DNA of 64,000 bases from Aureibaculum sp. 2308TA14-22 (GTDB taxonomy: Bacteria; Bacteroidota; Bacteroidia; Flavobacteriales; Flavobacteriaceae). Each line of letters starts with the position of its first letter. The stretch's first letter is position 1. The DNA lies in NCBI RefSeq assembly GCF_040538665.1, contig NZ_JBEWXT010000001.1, positions 701,001 to 765,000 of the forward strand. The letters run 5' to 3'. The notes beneath the pieces were generated by a model. The model was not told the origin of the DNA. It did no database searches and worked only from the letters and a program-made list of their open reading frames with translations. The translations under genes were made by a program, and so were the position numbers. Below, in pieces: positions 32,888 to 42,607 of this stretch.

Positions 32888-34888
32888 ATGTTAGACAACA
32901 AGCCAAATAGTATAGAGAGCGAGAATTCAACAATAAAGCCTACGGATGTTATTGCAGAAAATGTTGATAAATTAAAAACAGAAGATATTGCTGATAAGCA
33001 TTCGGAAGAAGAAAATGAACAGTCTGATAGTTCCAATACAGAAGAAAATACTGATTCAACATTAGCAAACTCATCCGAAGTTAATGAGGATAAATCTGAT
33101 GTTAGCGAGAATAATACTGCTCTGGTTGATGAGTCTGTATCTAAATCATCTGAAGATAAGGAAGTAGTTGAGCAAAAAGTAAACTACGAGAAATTAGATT
33201 TGGAGGGGTTGGTAAAAGAGCTTCAAAAATTGCTTAAATCTGGGACAATTACCGATATTAAAAGTGATGTTGAGGCTATAAAAAAGAATTTCAATAAAAA
33301 ATTCGGTCAACTGTTAGTAGAAAAAAAAGAAACTTTTTTAGCAGATGGGGGTAATGAGATTGACTTCTATTATAGCACTCCGATAAAATCTACCTATAAC
33401 GATTTACTTTTTGAGTATAAAACGAAAAGAGAAGCTTATTATGCAAATAAAGCAAGTGAGCAAAAAGAAAATTTAGTAAAACGTTTGGCTCTAATTGAAG
33501 AATTAAAAGAACTTATTGATACTGCTGAACCATCTACAATGTATGGTCTTTTTAAAGAGCTACAAGATAAATGGCGTGCTATTGGAAGGATTCCTAGTGC
33601 ACAGTACAATGACACTTGGCGTACCTATGAACACCATGTAGAACGATTTTACGATCTGTTGCATTTAAGTAACGATTTGCGAGACCTAGATTTTAAACAT
33701 AATTTAGAAGAAAAAATAAAACTAGCGGAACGAGCGGAGCAATTAGCGGAGATGACCGATTTAAACGCTGCTTTTAAAGAACTTCAGGTATTACATAGAT
33801 TGTGGAAAGAAGAAGTGGGGCCAGTGGGTAGAGAGCATCGTGAAGGAATATGGGAACGTTTTAGTAATGCCACAAAAAAAATTCACGAGAAAAGACATGA
33901 GCATCAAAAAGTATTGGAATCTAAGTATGAAGAAAATGTAGATAAGAAAAGAGCCGTTATTGATAAGATTTCCAATTTAACAGAAGATGACAGTAAAGGT
34001 TCTCATAAGTTTTGGCAGCAGAAAATCAAGGAATTGGAAGAGTTGAGGCAACAGTTTTTCAAAATAGGAAAAGTGCCCAGAAGTGTAAATGATAAGATTT
34101 GGAAAGAATTTAAAGAGTCCACACGTAAATTTAATAGGCAAAAGAATGCATATTATAAAAATGTAAAAAGTGAGCAACACGAAAATCTTAAAAAGAAAAA
34201 TGCCTTGGTTGAAAAAGCAGAATCTTTAAAAGATAGTGAAGATTTTGATGCTACAACGGATATTATGAAGCAAATTCAGGCCGAATGGAAAACCATTGGT
34301 CATGTGCCTCGAAAATATTCCGATAAAATCTGGAAACAATTTAAAAATGCTTGCAACCATTATTTTGATAGACTTCATGGTAAACAAGATGAAGCTAATA
34401 AGGAACAAGTAGAAGCTTTTAATAAGAAAAAAGAATTGCTTGAAAATCTTAAAAATCAGGCAAATAAAAATGAATCATTAGGGTTAGATGTTATCAATTC
34501 TTATATAGAAGATTGGAATAAATTGGAGCGTTTACCGCATAATATGAACCATATAGAAGTGAAGTTTAATAAAACGCTAAATTCACTTTATAGTAAATTG
34601 GATTTGAACGAGAAAGAAATTGCCATGCTCAAGTTCAAAAACATGGTAAATAATTATCTAGAAACTAAAAACCACCGAAAACTGGAAAACGAACAGCAAT
34701 TTGTCAGAAAAAAAATTGATGAAGTTACCCGAGAAATTCAGCAATTGGAAAATAATATGGGCTTTTTTGCAAATGCTGATTCCGATAGCCCCCTATTAAG
34801 AGGGGTGCAAGATAATATTGAAAATTACAATCAACAATTAGAAATTTGGAAAACTAAGTTAGACTATATAACTAAGTTGGAATATTAA
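32888..34888 (+). CDS. DUF349 domain-containing protein
   Basis: 666 residues. An acidic, serine-rich low-complexity N-terminus (about 1-110) precedes several consecutive DUF349 repeats of about 70 residues, each with the pattern LW/FKELQ..WRAIGRIPSAQYNDTWRTYEHHVERFYD, KIKELEELRQQFFKIGKVPRSVNDKIWKEFKESTRKF, IQAEWKTIGHVPRKYSDKIWKQFKNACNHYF. The C-terminus is coiled coil. Highly charged, no signal peptide, cytoplasmic. Function is unsettled; DUF349 proteins are sometimes linked to stress survival. Its stop overlaps that of the convergent DUF6090 gene in TTAA. Confidence 0.88.
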   Translation: MLDNKPNSIESENSTIKPTDVIAENVDKLKTEDIADKHSEEENEQSDSSNTEENTDSTLANSSEVNEDKSDVSENNTALVDESVSKSSEDKEVVEQKVNYEKLDLEGLVKELQKLLKSGTITDIKSDVEAIKKNFNKKFGQLLVEKKETFLADGGNEIDFYYSTPIKSTYNDLLFEYKTKREAYYANKASEQKENLVKRLALIEELKELIDTAEPSTMYGLFKELQDKWRAIGRIPSAQYNDTWRTYEHHVERFYDLLHLSNDLRDLDFKHNLEEKIKLAERAEQLAEMTDLNAAFKELQVLHRLWKEEVGPVGREHREGIWERFSNATKKIHEKRHEHQKVLESKYEENVDKKRAVIDKISNLTEDDSKGSHKFWQQKIKELEELRQQFFKIGKVPRSVNDKIWKEFKESTRKFNRQKNAYYKNVKSEQHENLKKKNALVEKAESLKDSEDFDATTDIMKQIQAEWKTIGHVPRKYSDKIWKQFKNACNHYFDRLHGKQDEANKEQVEAFNKKKELLENLKNQANKNESLGLDVINSYIEDWNKLERLPHNMNHIEVKFNKTLNSLYSKLDLNEKEIAMLKFKNMVNNYLETKNHRKLENEQQFVRKKIDEVTREIQQLENNMGFFANADSDSPLLRGVQDNIENYNQQLEIWKTKLDYITKLEY

Positions 34889-35559
34889 TCGAATTTGGCT
34901 AATTCTTTTTCTACATATTGAATGGTTTGCTCAAGATAAGAAGGATCCAACGCCTTATCTATAGATGTTAATGCGTCAATTTGGTAGCTGATAAGATTTT
35001 GTAATTCTTGATCTTTTAATTTTTCAATAATTTTTAAATTGTCAGAAATACTATCTGATGATAAATTCAATTCTTTTAAAATATAAGGCCTAACATTATT
35101 ATGAATAAATGCTCTTTGTGACTTTTCAAAATTGCCAAAATACTCATAATATATTTCATAATGTCGTGCAATGATGCTCTTTAAAGTATCATTGCTTATT
35201 AGGTTTAGCTTACCGCTAAATTTCATGTTGATATACGAAGAATTAATTTTTTGTTTTATATATTCATTATCAAGTTTGTTTGTTAAGGAATCAATTTTTG
35301 AGTAATTACCGTTTTTAATTTGCGTTAAATATGCGATACTTTTCTTTAATTCTTTGTCAGAATAGTCAACTGTAAATTTTTCATAATTTAACTCATTTAA
35401 TAATAGTTCTAATGATTTTTTCTCTTCCTTTCTATCCTTTATGTTTTCATTCCAATTATTTAACTGAACCGCAATAAAAATACCCAATACCACAATCAGT
35501 ATTTCACCTAAAAAATAGGTAATAGTTTTTGGTAATTTGCTTCTAAAAAATTTTGACAT
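34885..35559 (-). CDS. DUF6090 family membrane protein
   Basis: 224 residues. A single N-terminal transmembrane helix with the family motif ITYFLGEILIVVLGIFIAVQLNNWNENIKDRKEEKKSLELLLNEL, then a mostly helical charged domain. The GEI/LIVVLGI/QLNNWNEN signature is characteristic of the Bacteroidetes DUF6090 proteins. Function unknown. Single-gene unit whose stop overlaps the convergent DUF349 stop. Confidence 0.8.
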   Translation of the reverse strand: MSKFFRSKLPKTITYFLGEILIVVLGIFIAVQLNNWNENIKDRKEEKKSLELLLNELNYEKFTVDYSDKELKKSIAYLTQIKNGNYSKIDSLTNKLDNEYIKQKINSSYINMKFSGKLNLISNDTLKSIIARHYEIYYEYFGNFEKSQRAFIHNNVRPYILKELNLSSDSISDNLKIIEKLKDQELQNLISYQIDALTSIDKALDPSYLEQTIQYVEKELAKFD

Positions 35560-35630
35560 AGATTATTCTTAATAATACTTTGTTGGAATTTTGAATTTGA
35601 TTTTTGGAAATTTAGACACTACCACTACCA

Positions 35631-36635
35631 CTACCATCTCATAATCACACTTCCCCAAGTAAATCCGCTTCCAAAAGCGGCCAAAACGACAAGATCATTA
35701 TCTTTTATTTTCCCTTTTTCATGAGCTTCGGTCAATGCAATAATTATTGAAGCTGCTGTTGTATTACCGTACTTCATAATATTATTAAACACCTGATTGT
35801 CTTCTAACTGGAACTTCTTTTGAATAAATTGAGCAATACGCAAATTAGCTTGATGTGGGATAAGGATATCAATATCCGTTGGAGCCAACTTATTAGTTTT
35901 TAAACCTTCCATAATTACTTCGCTAAAACGAACTACGGCGTTTTTAAAGACAAAAGTACCGTCCATATATGGAAAGTAAGAGGTGTCTTCCTCATCAGAA
36001 GCTAAAATTTCTGGAACCCAATGTTTAATACTAGGTGATTTTACGACTAACTTTTCCGCATATTGACCTTCACTATGCAAATGAGAGGATAGAATACCCT
36101 TGTTGTTGTCTTCAGTTCTTGATAATACACAAGCTCCCGCACCGTCGCCAAAAATAACTGAAACACCACGGCCACGTGTAGTTTTGTCTAATCCGTTAGA
36201 ATGGTATTCTGCTCCAATGACCAATATGTTTTTATACATCCCAGTTTTAATAAACTGATCGGCAGTTGAAAGGGCATAAATAAACCCCGAACACTGATTT
36301 CTAATATCTAAAGCTCCAATAGTTGGCATGTCTAACATATCTTGGATTTGAACGCCACACCCAGGAAAATAATAATCGGGACTTAAGGTGGCAAATACTA
36401 TAAAGTCAATATCATCTTTGGTCAAACCTGCACGCTCAATAGCGATCTTGGCTGCTTTTGCACCCATTGTTGCAGAGGTTTCATCGCTATTTTCAGGAAT
36501 CCAACGGCGTTCTTTAATGCCTGTTCGTTCTTGAATCCACTCATCATTGGTATCCATAATTTTTGAAAGGTCATCATTGGTTACCACATTATCTGGTACG
36601 TAAAAACCAAGTCCCGTTATTTTTGAATTGTACAT
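35631..36635 (-). CDS. fabH: 3-oxoacyl-ACP synthase III (FabH family)
   Basis: 334 residues from ATG 36635 (MYNSKITGLGFYVPDNVV); ten upstream in-frame residues are unlikely to be coding. Thiolase-fold condensing enzyme with the catalytic triad Cys in DIRNQCSGFIYALS, His in LIPHQANLRIAQF and Asn in KYGNTTAASI. FabH starts fatty-acid synthesis by condensing acetyl- or branched acyl-CoA with malonyl-ACP; some FabH-like enzymes act in other pathways. As there is no fab/plsX operon around it, it may be a stand-alone paralogue, so the symbol is a family name. Confidence 0.85.
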   Translation of the reverse strand: MYNSKITGLGFYVPDNVVTNDDLSKIMDTNDEWIQERTGIKERRWIPENSDETSATMGAKAAKIAIERAGLTKDDIDFIVFATLSPDYYFPGCGVQIQDMLDMPTIGALDIRNQCSGFIYALSTADQFIKTGMYKNILVIGAEYHSNGLDKTTRGRGVSVIFGDGAGACVLSRTEDNNKGILSSHLHSEGQYAEKLVVKSPSIKHWVPEILASDEEDTSYFPYMDGTFVFKNAVVRFSEVIMEGLKTNKLAPTDIDILIPHQANLRIAQFIQKKFQLEDNQVFNNIMKYGNTTAASIIIALTEAHEKGKIKDNDLVVLAAFGSGFTWGSVIMRW

Positions 36636-36789
36636 GCTATAAATTTTAAATATATAATTATGCAAGATAGGAAAGATTTATGATTTGTAAATTGGCTTTT
36701 AAATTCTGCCATCTTGTCATTTTAATCAGCTTGGTATTTTTTTTGACTAGTGTTGTTTATATTTTAAAATAATTTAAACTTAATATATT

Positions 36790-38718
36790 ATGGCAAAAGG
36801 AACTATTAATGTTTCAGTTGAAAACATATTTCCACTAATTAAAAAATTCTTGTATTCAGATCATGAAATCTTTTTACGCGAATTAATATCTAATGCAACA
36901 GACGCAACTTTAAAGTTAAAACACCTTTCTACTATTGGTGAAACTAAGGTTGATTATGGCAATCCTCAAATTGAAGTCAAGATTGATAAAGACGGAAAAA
37001 AACTCCATATCATCGACCAAGGAGTGGGAATGACCAAGGAAGAAGTTGAGAAATATATTAACGAAGTTGCTTTTTCTGGTGCTGAAGAGTTTTTAGAAAA
37101 GTATAAAGATTCTGCCAAAGATTCTGGAATTATCGGTCATTTTGGACTTGGTTTTTATTCCGCTTTTATGGTGGCAGAAAAAGTAGAAATTATTACTAAA
37201 TCACATGTCGAAAAAGAAGATGCTATGCTTTGGGTTTGTGATGGTTCTCCTGAATTCACTTTAACCAAAGCCAAGAAAAAGGATAGAGGTACAGAAATCA
37301 TCTTACATATGGCTGAGGATTCTACAGAATTTTTGGAAGAACACAGAATCAGGGAATTGTTGTTAAAGTACAACAAGTTTATGCCTGTGCCAATAAAATT
37401 TGGAACGAAAGAAATTAACGATCCAGATTTTGAACCCAAAACAACAAAAGATAAAGATGGTAAAGAAACTACTGAGCCTCACAAACAGATAACAGTTGAT
37501 AATATAATCAACAATCCAAACCCAGCTTGGACAAAACAACCAGCAGAATTAAAAAATGAAGATTACAGCTCTTTTTACAGAGAATTGTACCCAATGCAGT
37601 TTGAAGAGCCCTTGTTCAACATCCACTTAAATGTCGATTATCCATTTAATTTAACAGGTATTTTGTACTTTCCTAAATTGACGACCAATTTAGATGTCCA
37701 AAAGGACAGAATCCAATTGTATCAAAATCAGGTATTTGTAACCGATAACGTGGAAGGAATCGTACCTGATTTTCTACAAATGTTACGTGGTGTAATTGAT
37801 TCACCAGATATTCCGCTAAACGTTTCGCGTAGTTATTTGCAGGCAGATGGAGCTGTAAAAAAGATTTCGAGCTATATCACAAAAAAAGTAGCGGATAAAT
37901 TGCAATCGTTGTTTAAAAACGATCGAGAAGCTTTTGAAAAGAAATGGAACGACATTAAGATCGTAATTGAATACGGAATGCTTTCTGAGCCTAAATTCTA
38001 TGAAAAAGCCCAAAAGTTTGCATTGTTCCCAACAGTTGACGATAACTACTTTACTTTTGATGAATTAATTGAAAAAGTAAAACCTGGACAGACGGATAAG
38101 GACAAAAATATCGTTTTATTATATGCCACAAATGCAGACGAACAGCATAGTTATATTCAAGAAGCTAAAGAAAAAGGATATGAAGTGTTGTTGTTGGATT
38201 CGCCCATAGTTTCTCATTTAATCCAAAAAATTGAAGGTGAAAACTCTGAATTGTCAGCTGAAAAGCAGCCAATAAAATTTGCTAGAGTAGATTCTGATTT
38301 TATTGATAACCTTATCAAAAAAGACGAAGAACAAATTTCTAAATTATCTGATGAAGAAAAGACTAAGCTAAAAGAAATTGTTGAGGGGATTGTACCTAAA
38401 GAAAAATACACGGTACAATTGGAAGCTTTAGACTCTAAAGCCAATCCGTTTGTGATAACCATTCCTGAATTTATGCGTAGAATGAAAGAGATGAGCCAAA
38501 CTGGAGGTGGTGGCATGATGGGAATGAGTAATTTCCCTGAAATGTACAATTTGGTGGTGAATACCAATAATGACTTGATGCAGAAAATCTTAAAAGCCAA
38601 AGGGAAAAAAGAAGAATATGTAAATCAGGCCTTAGACTTGGCAAAACTGTCTCAAAACCTATTAAAAGGTAAAGATTTGACCAGTTTTATCAAACGTAGT
38701 TTCGACCTTATGAAATAA
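36790..38718 (+). CDS. htpG: Hsp90 chaperone HtpG
   Basis: 642 residues. The GHKL ATPase domain has SDHEIFLRELISNATDATLK, DQGVGMTKEEV and GHFGLGFYSAFMVAEKVEI; the middle domain carries FPKLTTNLDVQKDRIQLYQNQVFVTDNVEGIVPDFL and DIPLNVSRSYLQ. A Met/Gly-rich loop (SQTGGGGMMGMSNF) sits in the C-terminal dimerisation region. ATP-dependent cytoplasmic chaperone. Single gene followed by a terminator. Confidence 0.97.
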   Translation: MAKGTINVSVENIFPLIKKFLYSDHEIFLRELISNATDATLKLKHLSTIGETKVDYGNPQIEVKIDKDGKKLHIIDQGVGMTKEEVEKYINEVAFSGAEEFLEKYKDSAKDSGIIGHFGLGFYSAFMVAEKVEIITKSHVEKEDAMLWVCDGSPEFTLTKAKKKDRGTEIILHMAEDSTEFLEEHRIRELLLKYNKFMPVPIKFGTKEINDPDFEPKTTKDKDGKETTEPHKQITVDNIINNPNPAWTKQPAELKNEDYSSFYRELYPMQFEEPLFNIHLNVDYPFNLTGILYFPKLTTNLDVQKDRIQLYQNQVFVTDNVEGIVPDFLQMLRGVIDSPDIPLNVSRSYLQADGAVKKISSYITKKVADKLQSLFKNDREAFEKKWNDIKIVIEYGMLSEPKFYEKAQKFALFPTVDDNYFTFDELIEKVKPGQTDKDKNIVLLYATNADEQHSYIQEAKEKGYEVLLLDSPIVSHLIQKIEGENSELSAEKQPIKFARVDSDFIDNLIKKDEEQISKLSDEEKTKLKEIVEGIVPKEKYTVQLEALDSKANPFVITIPEFMRRMKEMSQTGGGGMMGMSNFPEMYNLVVNTNNDLMQKILKAKGKKEEYVNQALDLAKLSQNLLKGKDLTSFIKRSFDLMK

Positions 38719-38728
38719 ATAGGTATTA

Positions 38729-38748
38729 ATCCCGTTAGGGCTCGGGAT
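38729..38748 (+). repeat. Short inverted repeat ATCCCG...CGGGAT after htpG
   Basis: 6-bp stem with an 8-nt loop containing TTAGGG, ten bases after the htpG stop and just before a terminator. It resembles the cccgat/atcggg palindromes I associate with flavobacterial intergenic regions. Confidence 0.4.
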
Positions 38749-38757
38749 AGAATTTTG

Positions 38758-38793
38758 AACCGCTTTTCTTTGATAAGAAAAGCGGTTTTTTAT
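38758..38793 (+). terminator. Intrinsic terminator after htpG
   Basis: Perfect 13-bp stem AACCGCTTTTCTT / AAGAAAAGCGGTT with a TGAT loop, followed by a T-run. Ends the htpG transcript before the FUSC-family gene. Confidence 0.88.
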
Positions 38794-38836
38794 CGTAATT
38801 AAATTTAACTTAAATTACCTTTACGGTATATAAGAA

Positions 38837-41086
38837 ATGGTAAAAGAAACCTTAAAAAATATAGAATTATTTATAAAAGGGGCTAGTTTTTACAGAGGTA
38901 TTGTATTAACAATTGCTGTAATCATCCCAATGGTTTTGTTATATGTTATAGATCAAACATCAATTATCTTACCTATTGTTTTCGGAACTTTTGTAAATGC
39001 ACCAAGTGATATTCCAGGAAGTTTGAAACGAAAAGTGAATGGAATTTTAATCAGTATTGTATTGACGGTAGCGGTTACTGCAATAGTTTTATTTGCCAAA
39101 CCCTATTTTTTTATATTATTGATTGTACTTGCTTTTTTATCCTTTTTTTGTGCAATGATTGCCATATATGGCTTTAGAGGATCGTTAATTGCATTTTCTG
39201 GATTGTTGGCCATGGTATTGGCTCTAGCAGTAAAGAACCTATATGGTGTGGATATTTTATTGCATGCTGGCTTTATGATAATTGGTGGCTTATGGTATCT
39301 ATTATTTTCATTTCTGTTAAACAGAATATCTTCTAAAAAAGACGAGAAACAGCTACTCTCAGAAGCTTTAGACTTAACTGGAGAATACTTGGAAATAAGG
39401 GGTGAATTGTTGGTGGAAAGAGAGCAACATGATACACTTTTCAAAAAGATTTTAGAATTACAGACCAAAATTAACGAAAAGCACGAAACCCTTAGAGAAT
39501 CGTTATTTATAAAAAGAAAGAAATCTGGTCGCTCCCATTACGAAGAAAAACGATTGCTCATCTTTATTTCGTTGGTAGATATTTTAGAACTTGCTATTGC
39601 AAATACTATTGATTACTCAAAAATCGACATACTGTTTAAGCCTGAAAAAAGAGACTTGATAGCATTTAAAGAAGTCAATAAGGCTATGGGTAATCATTTA
39701 AGGATGTTGTCAGAAAAAATCATAAATAATGATAAGGTTCCTTCTAAGAACACCTTGCTAATAGTTTTTGAAAAAGCAGAGCAAACTATTGAAAATTACG
39801 TGAACGAAATAGGTCTGCCAAAGGCTAGAGAAGGAGCATTGACTTTACGAAATCTTTATAGTTACCAGTTGCAATTGTTAGACCAAATCAGAGCTATCAG
39901 AAGAGCAATGTCAAATGTTGAAAATGCATCTAAATTATCGTTGAAAAGGCAGGATGCGAGCCAGTTTATTACACTGCAAGAATACAGTTTTTCATTGCTT
40001 TTCGAGCATTTAAGTTTTAAGTCTACTATTTTTAGACATGCTTTGCGTTTAAGTGTAACCGTAGTAACTGCATATTTATTAGGGAGTTTTTTAGACATAA
40101 AAAATGCGTATTGGATAATTCTGACCCTAATCGTTATTATGCGACCTAATTATGGACTGACCAAAGAGCGTTCTCTAAATAGAATTATTGGAACTGTAAT
40201 TGGGGCTGCGGTTGCTGCATTGATTATTTTTACAACCCAAAACATAATTGTCTATGGTGTTTTGGCCATATTATCATTAACTTTTGCTTTTTCGTTAATT
40301 CAACAAAACTACAAAGCCGGAGCAGCTTTTATTACGCTGCATGTTATTTTTGTGTATGCATTATTACAACCTGATGCATTTGAAGTAATAGGTTACCGTG
40401 TGTTGGATACTTTAATTGGAGCAATATTGGCAGTCATTGCAAACTATATACTTTGGCCATTATGGGAGTTTAGGAATTTGGATCAGGATATTTTAGAGGT
40501 GCTTAAAAGAAATGATAATTATCTGTTGGCAACCAAAGAAATGTACAATTCAAAAAACGCACTTCATCCGCAATATAAAGTGCCTAGAAAAGAGGCCTTT
40601 TTGGCAATGAGTGAATTAAACGCTGCATTTCAGAAAGTAACAGAAGACCCTAGGTCTAAACAAAAAGAATTTTCTCTTATCTATGATATTGTTACGTTAA
40701 ATCATACTATTATATCAGCTATTGCTTCTTTGGGAAGTTTTATTCAAAAACACGAGGTGAATTCCCTAAAAGAGCAGTTTGATGTTTTTATAGAACACCT
40801 AAGTAATACGTTGAAAGAAACTGCTAATATTTTAGATAAAAATAAAAAATTAGAAATTACCGCTCAGGATAGTGTAGAAACTGCAAAAGAAGAGTTATTG
40901 GATAACTACGTTAATTTAGCTAATGAGCGAAATCAAGAAATACAATCTGGTCAATTGGGCATTAAAAAAGAAATGCTTATCAATTTGCAAGAAGCACATC
41001 TACTGTACAATCAGTTAATTTGGCTAAAAAACTTAACGGAAAATCTTAAAAAAGCAACGTTTAAATATAAAAATGTTTTACGATAA
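38837..41086 (+). CDS. FUSC family (YccS-like) membrane protein
   Basis: 749 residues with two blocks of about five transmembrane helices (about 20-165 and 400-535) separated and followed by long cytoplasmic coiled-coil domains. The layout and the second block motifs (FRHALRLSVTVVTAYLLGSFLDIKNAYWIILTLIVIMRPNYGLTKERSLNRIIGTVIGA) are those of FUSC/YccS/AaeB-type proteins, thought to be efflux-related. Substrate unknown. Convergent with the small sigma-factor partner gene after 2 bp. Confidence 0.88.
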   Translation: MVKETLKNIELFIKGASFYRGIVLTIAVIIPMVLLYVIDQTSIILPIVFGTFVNAPSDIPGSLKRKVNGILISIVLTVAVTAIVLFAKPYFFILLIVLAFLSFFCAMIAIYGFRGSLIAFSGLLAMVLALAVKNLYGVDILLHAGFMIIGGLWYLLFSFLLNRISSKKDEKQLLSEALDLTGEYLEIRGELLVEREQHDTLFKKILELQTKINEKHETLRESLFIKRKKSGRSHYEEKRLLIFISLVDILELAIANTIDYSKIDILFKPEKRDLIAFKEVNKAMGNHLRMLSEKIINNDKVPSKNTLLIVFEKAEQTIENYVNEIGLPKAREGALTLRNLYSYQLQLLDQIRAIRRAMSNVENASKLSLKRQDASQFITLQEYSFSLLFEHLSFKSTIFRHALRLSVTVVTAYLLGSFLDIKNAYWIILTLIVIMRPNYGLTKERSLNRIIGTVIGAAVAALIIFTTQNIIVYGVLAILSLTFAFSLIQQNYKAGAAFITLHVIFVYALLQPDAFEVIGYRVLDTLIGAILAVIANYILWPLWEFRNLDQDILEVLKRNDNYLLATKEMYNSKNALHPQYKVPRKEAFLAMSELNAAFQKVTEDPRSKQKEFSLIYDIVTLNHTIISAIASLGSFIQKHEVNSLKEQFDVFIEHLSNTLKETANILDKNKKLEITAQDSVETAKEELLDNYVNLANERNQEIQSGQLGIKKEMLINLQEAHLLYNQLIWLKNLTENLKKATFKYKNVLR

Positions 41087-41088
41087 TT

Positions 41089-41487
41089 CTATATACTCAA
41101 TCTTTTGTTAAAATAGTTTTTCAGTATAATAATTTGTACTAAAAAAAGCACAGATACTATTGTAGCTGCATAAATTGTTGTATTAGAAAAATTTAATTCA
41201 GGTATAAGATTTTTGCTAAAATCAAGTTCGAAATAATTCATCCATTTTGATTTTGCTAGGTTTCCGTAAAGCGTTATGTAGGTTAACAGTGCAATTATTG
41301 AAACACAAATAAGTACCCATATTTTTTTTGAAATTAGCGGTTTGTACTCAAATACTTTTTGCTGGTTCATTTGCTCAACTTGAGCCATAATGGTATTTGA
41401 AAAATCTGTAGATGTTGAATGTAATTCATTATCAAGCATCACCTTATCTATTAATTTTTCTATATTTTTACTTTCTTCCGTATTCAT
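41089..41487 (-). CDS. Small membrane protein downstream of the sigma factor (possible anti-sigma role)
   Basis: 132 residues. The charged cytoplasmic N-terminus (about 1-50, LIDKVMLDNELHSTSTDFSNTIMAQVEQMN) is followed by two transmembrane helices (about 53-70 and 103-122). The start overlaps the end of the sigma factor gene by 20 bp, so expression is coupled. Placement and topology fit a membrane regulator of the sigma factor, but I see no zinc anti-sigma (ZAS) motif. Anti-sigma activity is inference. Confidence 0.6.
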   Translation of the reverse strand: MNTEESKNIEKLIDKVMLDNELHSTSTDFSNTIMAQVEQMNQQKVFEYKPLISKKIWVLICVSIIALLTYITLYGNLAKSKWMNYFELDFSKNLIPELNFSNTTIYAATIVSVLFLVQIIILKNYFNKRLSI

Positions 41488-42058
41488 AATGCTCTATTAT
41501 TTCTGGTGATAACCTTTTTTTTAAAATAGTTGCTAATTTTTTTCTACTTCTAAACAGTTTCACTTTTATATTATTTGGTTTTAAATTAACAATTTTTGCT
41601 ATTTCATCCAATGATAAATCTTCAAAATAATACAAGGTTAATAAAAAACTATCCTCACTTGGTAGCAATTGCATACAATTTTTAATCGCAATTTTTCTTT
41701 CTTCTTGCTCCATTGTGTCCAATACATTTTCCAGTGTTTTAATTTGGTTTTCGGTAAATTCATTAATGGCCACGGTTTGTTGTTGTCGTTTTGTCTTTTT
41801 TAAACGATCCAAGCATGTATTATAGGCAATACTGTAGAGCCAAGTTGAAAATTTTGATTCTCCTTTAAATTTATTTAATGACTTAAAAGCCTTTATAAAC
41901 GTATCTTGGCTTATTTCTTCAGCTTCCTCCTTGTTTTTAACCATCCGCAACGCTAACGTATATACCAAATCCTTATAACAATTAACTAATACTGAGTATT
42001 TCTGAGTATCACCATCTAGTATTTCTGTTATATAATTTTGGTCACTGATTTCGGTCAT
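41468..42058 (-). CDS. RNA polymerase sigma factor, ECF type
   Basis: 196 residues from ATG 42058 (MTEISDQNYITEILDGDTQKYSVLVNCYKD); the longer frame to 42169 adds a hydrophobic stretch unlike any sigma N-terminus. Region 2 is YKDLVYTLALRMVKNKEEAEEISQDTFIKAFKSLNKFKGESKFSTWLYSIAYNTCLDRLKK; region 4 is LPSEDSFLLTLYYFEDLSLDEIAKIVNLKPNNIKVKLFRSRKKL with the helix-turn-helix. It redirects RNA polymerase, probably under control of the membrane protein encoded next. Divergent from a DUF6249 membrane gene that could be a target. Confidence 0.92.
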   Translation of the reverse strand: MTEISDQNYITEILDGDTQKYSVLVNCYKDLVYTLALRMVKNKEEAEEISQDTFIKAFKSLNKFKGESKFSTWLYSIAYNTCLDRLKKTKRQQQTVAINEFTENQIKTLENVLDTMEQEERKIAIKNCMQLLPSEDSFLLTLYYFEDLSLDEIAKIVNLKPNNIKVKLFRSRKKLATILKKRLSPEIIEHYEYGRK

Positions 42059-42199
42059 ATAACTATATGACTTCAAAAAATAAGTTTTGGTTACACTTTT
42101 ATTGAAAAAATATGTTGTTAAATCTGTAACCATAATTAAAAGTGTACCGTCATAAACAATATAACACATTAAAATTAATCAATTAAAATTTAACTAATT

Positions 42200-42547
42200 A
42201 TGGGATCAGAAGTAATCATATTACCATTAATCTTTGCAGGAATTTTCGGAATTTTCTATTTGTATTTTACAACAAGGAATAAAGAACGGATGGCACTAAT
42301 TGAAAAAGGAGCAGATGCAAAGATATTTGCTAGAGGTAGAGAACATACGGCTCCAGTATGGAAAGTTTTGACGCTTAATTTGGCATTGTTGCTGATGGGG
42401 ATAGGTGCAGGTATTGTTATTGGAGGAATTCTTCATCAAAACCTTAATGACCCGCAGCATATTATAATGCCAGGTACAATTTTCTTAATGGCTGGTACTG
42501 GCTTACTAGTCGGATTCTTTTTAACAAAGAACTTAGATAAAGAATAG
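42200..42547 (+). CDS. DUF6249 domain-containing membrane protein
   Basis: 115 residues with three transmembrane segments (about 6-24, 52-76 and 89-108) and a short basic loop ERMALIEKGADAKIFARGREHT. The pattern IEKGADxxxF with a three-helix membrane layout is the DUF6249 family, often found divergent from or next to ECF sigma genes in Bacteroidetes. It begins 141 bp from the sigma start on the opposite strand. Function unknown; possibly part of the same regulon. Confidence 0.75.
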   Translation: MGSEVIILPLIFAGIFGIFYLYFTTRNKERMALIEKGADAKIFARGREHTAPVWKVLTLNLALLLMGIGAGIVIGGILHQNLNDPQHIIMPGTIFLMAGTGLLVGFFLTKNLDKE

Positions 42548-42568
42548 ATTTCTTTTAGTAATTGACAA

Positions 42569-42605
42569 CAACAAAAAATCCGCTTTAAAAGCGGATTTTT
42601 TGTTG
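42569..42605. terminator. Bidirectional intrinsic terminator
   Basis: Perfect 17-bp inverted repeat with a TAA loop, core AAAAAATCCGCTT / AAGCGGATTTTTT. It separates the DUF6249 gene from the convergent dipeptidase gene and can serve both. Confidence 0.9.
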
Positions 42606-42607
42606 TT

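Noticed and set aside
34786..34806. A GC-rich hairpin-like stretch in the DUF349 gene (SPLLRGV codons) resembling the REP-like elements
   Set aside because: From memory of homologues the protein region is normally ...NPLL(K/R)..V..NI, so the residues fit the family without an insertion, and the tail sequence TTAGGG is missing. Probably coincidence.
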